NCBI GenBank assembly: GCA_029747585.1
Contig: JAPEVF010001198.1
Location: forward strand, 1 to 12,590
Direction: 5' to 3'
Source: Pleurotus djamor
Lineage: Eukaryota > Basidiomycota > Agaricomycetes > Agaricales > Pleurotaceae
DNA length: 12,590 nucleotides
This document shows positions 9,571-12,590 of the stretch, one piece after another; positions within the stretch are counted from its first letter, which is position 1; each line of letters starts with the position of its first letter. The notes below the pieces were generated by a model. It saw only the letters and a program-made list of their open reading frames with translations, ran no database searches and was not told the DNA's origin. Both the position numbers and the translations under genes were made by a program.

Positions 9571-9772
9571 GTTGAAAAAGCCACGGGAGCAGTGAAAGCT
9601 GGGCGATCAAGTCGTCGATCATTCCAGCGTACTTTGTTTCGCTTTTGGTAAGTTGCCGGCGTCCTGACGTCACTGAAAAAGCTGTGGGAGCCGAGAAAGC
9701 AGGCCCCTTCACACGTCTACCAGACGCGGGCGCTTTTTCATCCTTTGAGGTGAGTTGTCGGGCCGAGGCGGC
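9571..9772 (+). repeat. Diverged tandem duplication, about 101-bp period
   Basis: gttgaaaaagccacgggagc at 9571 matches actgaaaaagctgtgggagc at 9672, and gtaagttgccggc at 9648 matches gtgagttgtcggg at 9750. The same order and nearly the same internal spacing (77 and 78 bp) suggest an old tandem duplication. The first 33 bp are about 70% identical, while the middle is poorly conserved. On the plus strand the two copies encode similar peptides, EKATGAVKAG and EKAVGAEKAG, each followed about 50 nt later by a splice-donor-like sequence. Whether they are exons is unknown. No complete gene could be assembled from 9517-9888. Confidence 0.4.
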
Positions 9773-9888
9773 CTGCCAAGCGGACTTTAACAACTTTTCA
9801 TAGCGCCGTCAGATTTTACATCGGAGTACATATCTAGTCCCTGCTCCCCTATCTTTACTTCGCTTCTCGTCAAAATAGGTTTTCCTGA

Positions 9889-10491
9889 TGTAACGCTTTC
9901 AAGCGCTTCAAGCTCGTAAAACGTCCTGCTTGGAATGACTCTGTTCAATTATGGGCTCACTATCTTTGGTCTTCCCCACCAAATGCTCTAGCATCCATAC
10001 CAGGCATTGTTTGCCCCCAGAATGACAGCGGCATCAATCTTCGACAAGTGAGAGGATACCTCATGGTAGCCTCTCGCGCTCCCGACCGCGATGGTACTGA
10101 GGAAACCCCTGAGAGGATGCTGTGGTTCAGATGTTGTGCTGAACTGTTGGCGCATCCGAACAAATACAAAGATTGTTGCCAGAAGTTGGGCCTCAATATT
10201 ACCCGTGACGAAATTGTCGAGCCTGTCCATCCACCATCGTGGTACACTCCTGTAGATGCTGCACGCGAGTTCGCTAGGCAGGGTATTTCTGTGAAAGCTG
10301 CTGATGATGCCCAACCATACGGATTCCAGTGGATTCTCCATCAGTCCCAGTCGATGTCGTCTATTGCGCAGGAGATGTTGGTGCAGGTTAACACAATCAA
10401 CCAATTTTCCGAGGCTACCATAGACGCTCTCTTCCATTATTCACCCATCGTATACCAAGGCCAAGACTGCGAAAAGACTGCCCCAAATTAA
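9889..10491 (+). CDS. Hypothetical protein fragment, lacking a clear start
   Basis: The frame is open from 9889 to a TAA at 10489-10491, about 200 codons with coding-like composition. It contains ICPQ-like text (IVCPQNDSGINLRQVRGYLM), ERMLWFRCCAELLAHPNKYK and EPVHPPSWYTP. No ATG lies near the left end of the frame (the first is at 10063), so an upstream exon joined by a splice, perhaps at the AG ending at 9903, is likely. I do not recognise the family. No membrane segment or zinc-binding pattern is obvious. The plus-one frame stays open for about 37 further codons beyond about 10454 (KTAKRLPQINLIVETTSS...) and ends at 10561, suggesting a frameshift or a missed short intron near 10440-10460. 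The gene may be decayed. An undetermined base sits at 10519 in that extension. Confidence 0.45.
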   Translation, partial: CNAFKRFKLVKRPAWNDSVQLWAHYLWSSPPNALASIPGIVCPQNDSGINLRQVRGYLMVASRAPDRDGTEETPERMLWFRCCAELLAHPNKYKDCCQKLGLNITRDEIVEPVHPPSWYTPVDAAREFARQGISVKAADDAQPYGFQWILHQSQSMSSIAQEMLVQVNTINQFSEATIDALFHYSPIVYQGQDCEKTAPN

Positions 10492-11310
10492 CCTCATCGT
10501 CGAAACAACGTCCTCGCANTTTTTTGGTGGTACCCGCCCTCTCTATGGCGCAAGCATGGGCGCATGAACCTGGAGGGAGATTTTCGTACCACAGCCAAGT
10601 ATTTGTACTTGAAATTTTGTTTTGTACTCTATTCCTCGAAAGTCGAAATTGACCATTTTTTTTGCTCACACGCGCCTTGCCTACCACCATTGCGCGACTT
10701 CAATACCCTCCACTTGGACCAGATACGATGCACGCGAAGGATTGGTACTTATATTATGCTCTAGGGAAGGGTCTTAGGCAGAATACTCTACGCAGGGGGA
10801 TGGATGAGTTGGAGGGGACTCGGAATACCACGGCATGGTACGTACTCACAAGTCCATCCATATCTCAATCTTCAACTCACGCAGACGACCCACAGATGAT
10901 GCTGGAAGGGACTCTCGAGGTGGTTCTTACTACTCCTGCCAAACCAGACCCAAGGTTTCGCGTATATCACTGGTTAGTTTACGCGCATAGTCTCCGTGAT
11001 GCAAGCTCACCCCAAGTTATATTGCCTCTATTCCTGTTCTTTTCTCATATCCTGTCTCCTCCCAGTACCATTCTTGTGTGGAAAACAAAGCCCCCATAAC
11101 CCCACCGCTCCAAAGAGTCGAAGCCTCGGGGTGCTAGTTATCTACAGGACGCAGCATGTCGATCAACTCATCGCGGAGATAGCCAGCGCAATCATGCGCA
11201 AATGGTCGACAAGAATTTGGGAAGTCAAGAAATCTGAAGAACTTGGCATCTTCAAGACTCTGGAAGGTGACAAGGAAGAGACGCCACGGATTGGTCTGGT
11301 GCTACGTTGA
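10492..11310 (+). pseudogene. Possible eroded continuation of the hypothetical gene
   Basis: Two coding-like stretches lie in different frames. The first runs from an ATG at 10728 to 11099 and begins MHAKDWYLYYALGKGLRQNT. It contains a near-perfect intron signature (GTACGT at 10838, CTCACGCAG ending at 10884), but removing that intron creates an immediate TGA. The second covers about 11149-11310 and contains DQLIAEIASAIMRKWSTRIW and an acidic end before its stop at 11310. Neither is recognisable, and I could not join them into one clean model with 9889-10491. The reading offered is a host or mobile-element gene that has lost frame. The alternative is several short genuine exons that cannot be placed without homologues. 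Confidence 0.3.
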
Positions 11311-11365
11311 TAGTACTGAGAGGCCTCGGTGACCTCGTTTCAAGTAGAAAACTGGCTGACCATAA

Positions 11366-12590
11366 CTAGAGGTTCCGATATAAGTTGTGCTCGTGTTCCA
11401 CAGAAATCTCATCGTAATCGTTGGCCCTGGATTTCTGCTTCAGCTCTTCCGATAAACGGAACCCGTACCGCGCTCCATCCCCCTCCTTGCACGCCCAATC
11501 GAAATCGACAATCCTCAACGGATGATCCCTATCTTCTTCGACCCACATCAAGTTCGGTCGGCGTAAATCAGGTAGTATGAACCGTCCCTGACGAAGACGA
11601 TCCCGTGCGCGGTCGACAGCTTCGATGACGTCTCCGGGTATAGGAGCAGTGGGACCATAGCGGTCAAAGAACGTCCGACCTTGAACGAAGTCCATCACGA
11701 TGATCTTCAAATCACCGTAGCCTTTGTCTTTGCCCAAGTCTTGACACGCTTCAAGTTTAGGAGCAAAATGAGCATCGGCCATCCATTTATGTGCGTCGGG
11801 GCCATACACACAGGCGAACTTGACCACAATGTCCTCGTTCGTACCGCATCGCTTAGCCAAGAAAACCATACAGGCTGGGCCAGGTTCAAGCGGCCTGACG
11901 TACTGAAACCAAATTTGCTCATCATTCGAAGCCGTGTACGAGGTAATGCTCGGGAAGAATCGAGGATGGAGGGTTTGTGTACGAGCATTTCTGCGAGCAT
12001 CGTAATGGGGTGGTTGGAACTCGGAATAGTGGGTACGCAAATCCGCGATGCAAAGACGCAGGGCGTACAACCGCCTAGCAGCGGTGAATATTGGGGTGTC
12101 GTCTTGAGGACCCCTGATGCCGTGCCATTCGTATCCTGTGAGCCGCTGAGCAATAACGTGTGTAGTGAACACGGCACCGAGGATAGTGATCCATGGGCCA
12201 GCGAGACCGATGAGGAACGAAGGGCATGGAGACGCGTTCAAGAGAGCGGAAACCTGGAGTGGAGGCAGGAGAAACATTCTTTCAGCGCGAAATAACGGCC
12301 AGTAAACCAGATTACTGACCTTTTCGGATGCATGAAACTTGCTGTACGCTTGAGCGACTTGTACAGATGCGTCTGTCCCGGTAGGTGCATCCTGCCCAAG
12401 CTCGTTATCGAACGTAACAAAAAGCGGGCCTGCACGTATACCTAACGGCGTCTGCTGCAAAGCCATATAATCAGTACACGCCCAATCCCCTCCCATAACC
12501 TTCTCGAGGGTGACATCGAGGAGAGCAGCGAGTGTCTTACAAACTTGGTCGTCACGACGCCAACCATTCTTGTGTGTGTAAATTTTCGAG
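11366..12590 (-). CDS. Fungal protein-kinase-like protein (partial, N-terminus off right edge)
   Basis: The minus-strand frame is open from the right edge (12589) to a TAG at 11368-11366. One probable intron lies at 12254-12319 (GTCAGT..CTCCAG, 66 nt, frame-neutral). About 385 residues are visible. They start SKIYTHKNGWRRDDQVCKTL, with no start codon forced inside the window; an ATG at 12496 is probably internal. The N-terminal half includes FLIGLAGPWITILGAVFTTH, typical of this basidiomycete family. The kinase-like C-lobe has a VAIK-like lysine in DIVVKFACVYG, a hinge-like IIVMDFVQG, the catalytic-loop equivalent LPDLRRPNLM (about 11546-11578) and IVDFDWA in place of DFG (about 11493-11510). 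Asp and Asn are kept, but the His-Gly-Asp seen in relatives is Leu-Pro-Asp. The substrate is unknown, and it may be a pseudokinase. The C-terminal tail after DFDWA is short and atypical. Confidence 0.75.
   Translation of the reverse strand, partial: SKIYTHKNGWRRDDQVCKTLAALLDVTLEKVMGGDWACTDYMALQQTPLGIRAGPLFVTFDNELGQDAPTGTDASVQVAQAYSKFHASEKVSNLVYWPLFRAERMFLLPPLQVSALLNASPCPSFLIGLAGPWITILGAVFTTHVIAQRLTGYEWHGIRGPQDDTPIFTAARRLYALRLCIADLRTHYSEFQPPHYDARRNARTQTLHPRFFPSITSYTASNDEQIWFQYVRPLEPGPACMVFLAKRCGTNEDIVVKFACVYGPDAHKWMADAHFAPKLEACQDLGKDKGYGDLKIIVMDFVQGRTFFDRYGPTAPIPGDVIEAVDRARDRLRQGRFILPDLRRPNLMWVEEDRDHPLRIVDFDWACKEGDGARYGFRLSEELKQKSRANDYDEISVEHEHNLYRNL

Noticed and set aside
9533..9793. An 86-codon minus-strand open frame across the tandem duplication
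   Set aside because: It has no ATG at its start and no recognisable motif. The plus-strand splice-like signals in the same place explain the sequence equally well.
2371..9888. Terminal inverted repeats of the CACTA type bounding the transposon
   Set aside because: CACTG/CAGTG pentamers are present (for example near 8671), but no longer inverted match or target-site duplication could be found by eye.
11681..12295. A 204-codon open frame on the plus strand
   Set aside because: It lies wholly antisense to the kinase-like gene, whose frame carries recognisable motifs. The plus reading has no family resemblance.
1..12590. tRNA, rRNA, CRISPR array or bacterial-style operon
   Set aside because: No cloverleaf, rRNA segment, regularly spaced repeat array or ribosome-binding-site pattern is visible. 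The gene structure is eukaryotic.

Overview
The window looks like nuclear DNA of a mushroom-forming basidiomycete (Agaricomycetes). The genes are broken by very short introns, mostly 48-66 nt, with GTAAGT/GTGAGT-type donors and CAG/TAG acceptors. It carries a Plavaka-type DNA transposon with an Ulp1-like protease gene, a kinase-like gene of the kind that is greatly expanded in these fungi, and a GTPase fragment of a fungal type. This assignment rests on gene families and intron style, not on any marker gene.

Layout, left to right. (1) Positions 1-1138, minus strand: the 5' part of a gene that runs off the left edge. It encodes a low-complexity, acidic-repeat region followed by the DTPG (G3) segment of a P-loop GTPase; no G1 (Walker A) motif is visible. 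(2) 1736-2370, minus strand: a small coiled-coil protein of unknown function, for which a clean three-exon model can be built. (3) 2371-2754: a divergent intergenic region with a (TA)10 run, a G-rich tract able to form a quadruplex, a TATA box and a short direct repeat. (4) 2755-5116, plus strand: an Ulp1/SENP-like cysteine protease with a complete His-Asp-Gln-Cys active site once eight introns are removed. (5) 5311-8581, plus strand: a 1054-residue Plavaka transposase in three exons, with an N-terminal C2HC zinc finger. (6) 8955-9516, plus strand: a 147-residue leucine-zipper protein in three exons. (7) 9517-11310: sparse or eroded coding sequence, including one convincing open stretch (9889-10491) and two weaker ones. 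(8) 11366-12590, minus strand: a protein-kinase-like gene that runs off the right edge.

The centre is best read as one Plavaka-class element whose protease and transposase genes both appear intact. The leucine-zipper gene just downstream, in the same orientation, may be a third element-borne gene or a host gene. I could not find convincing terminal inverted repeats or a target-site duplication, so the ends of the element are undefined. All spliced models were made by hand from splice signals and reading frame and have not been tested against transcripts or homologues.
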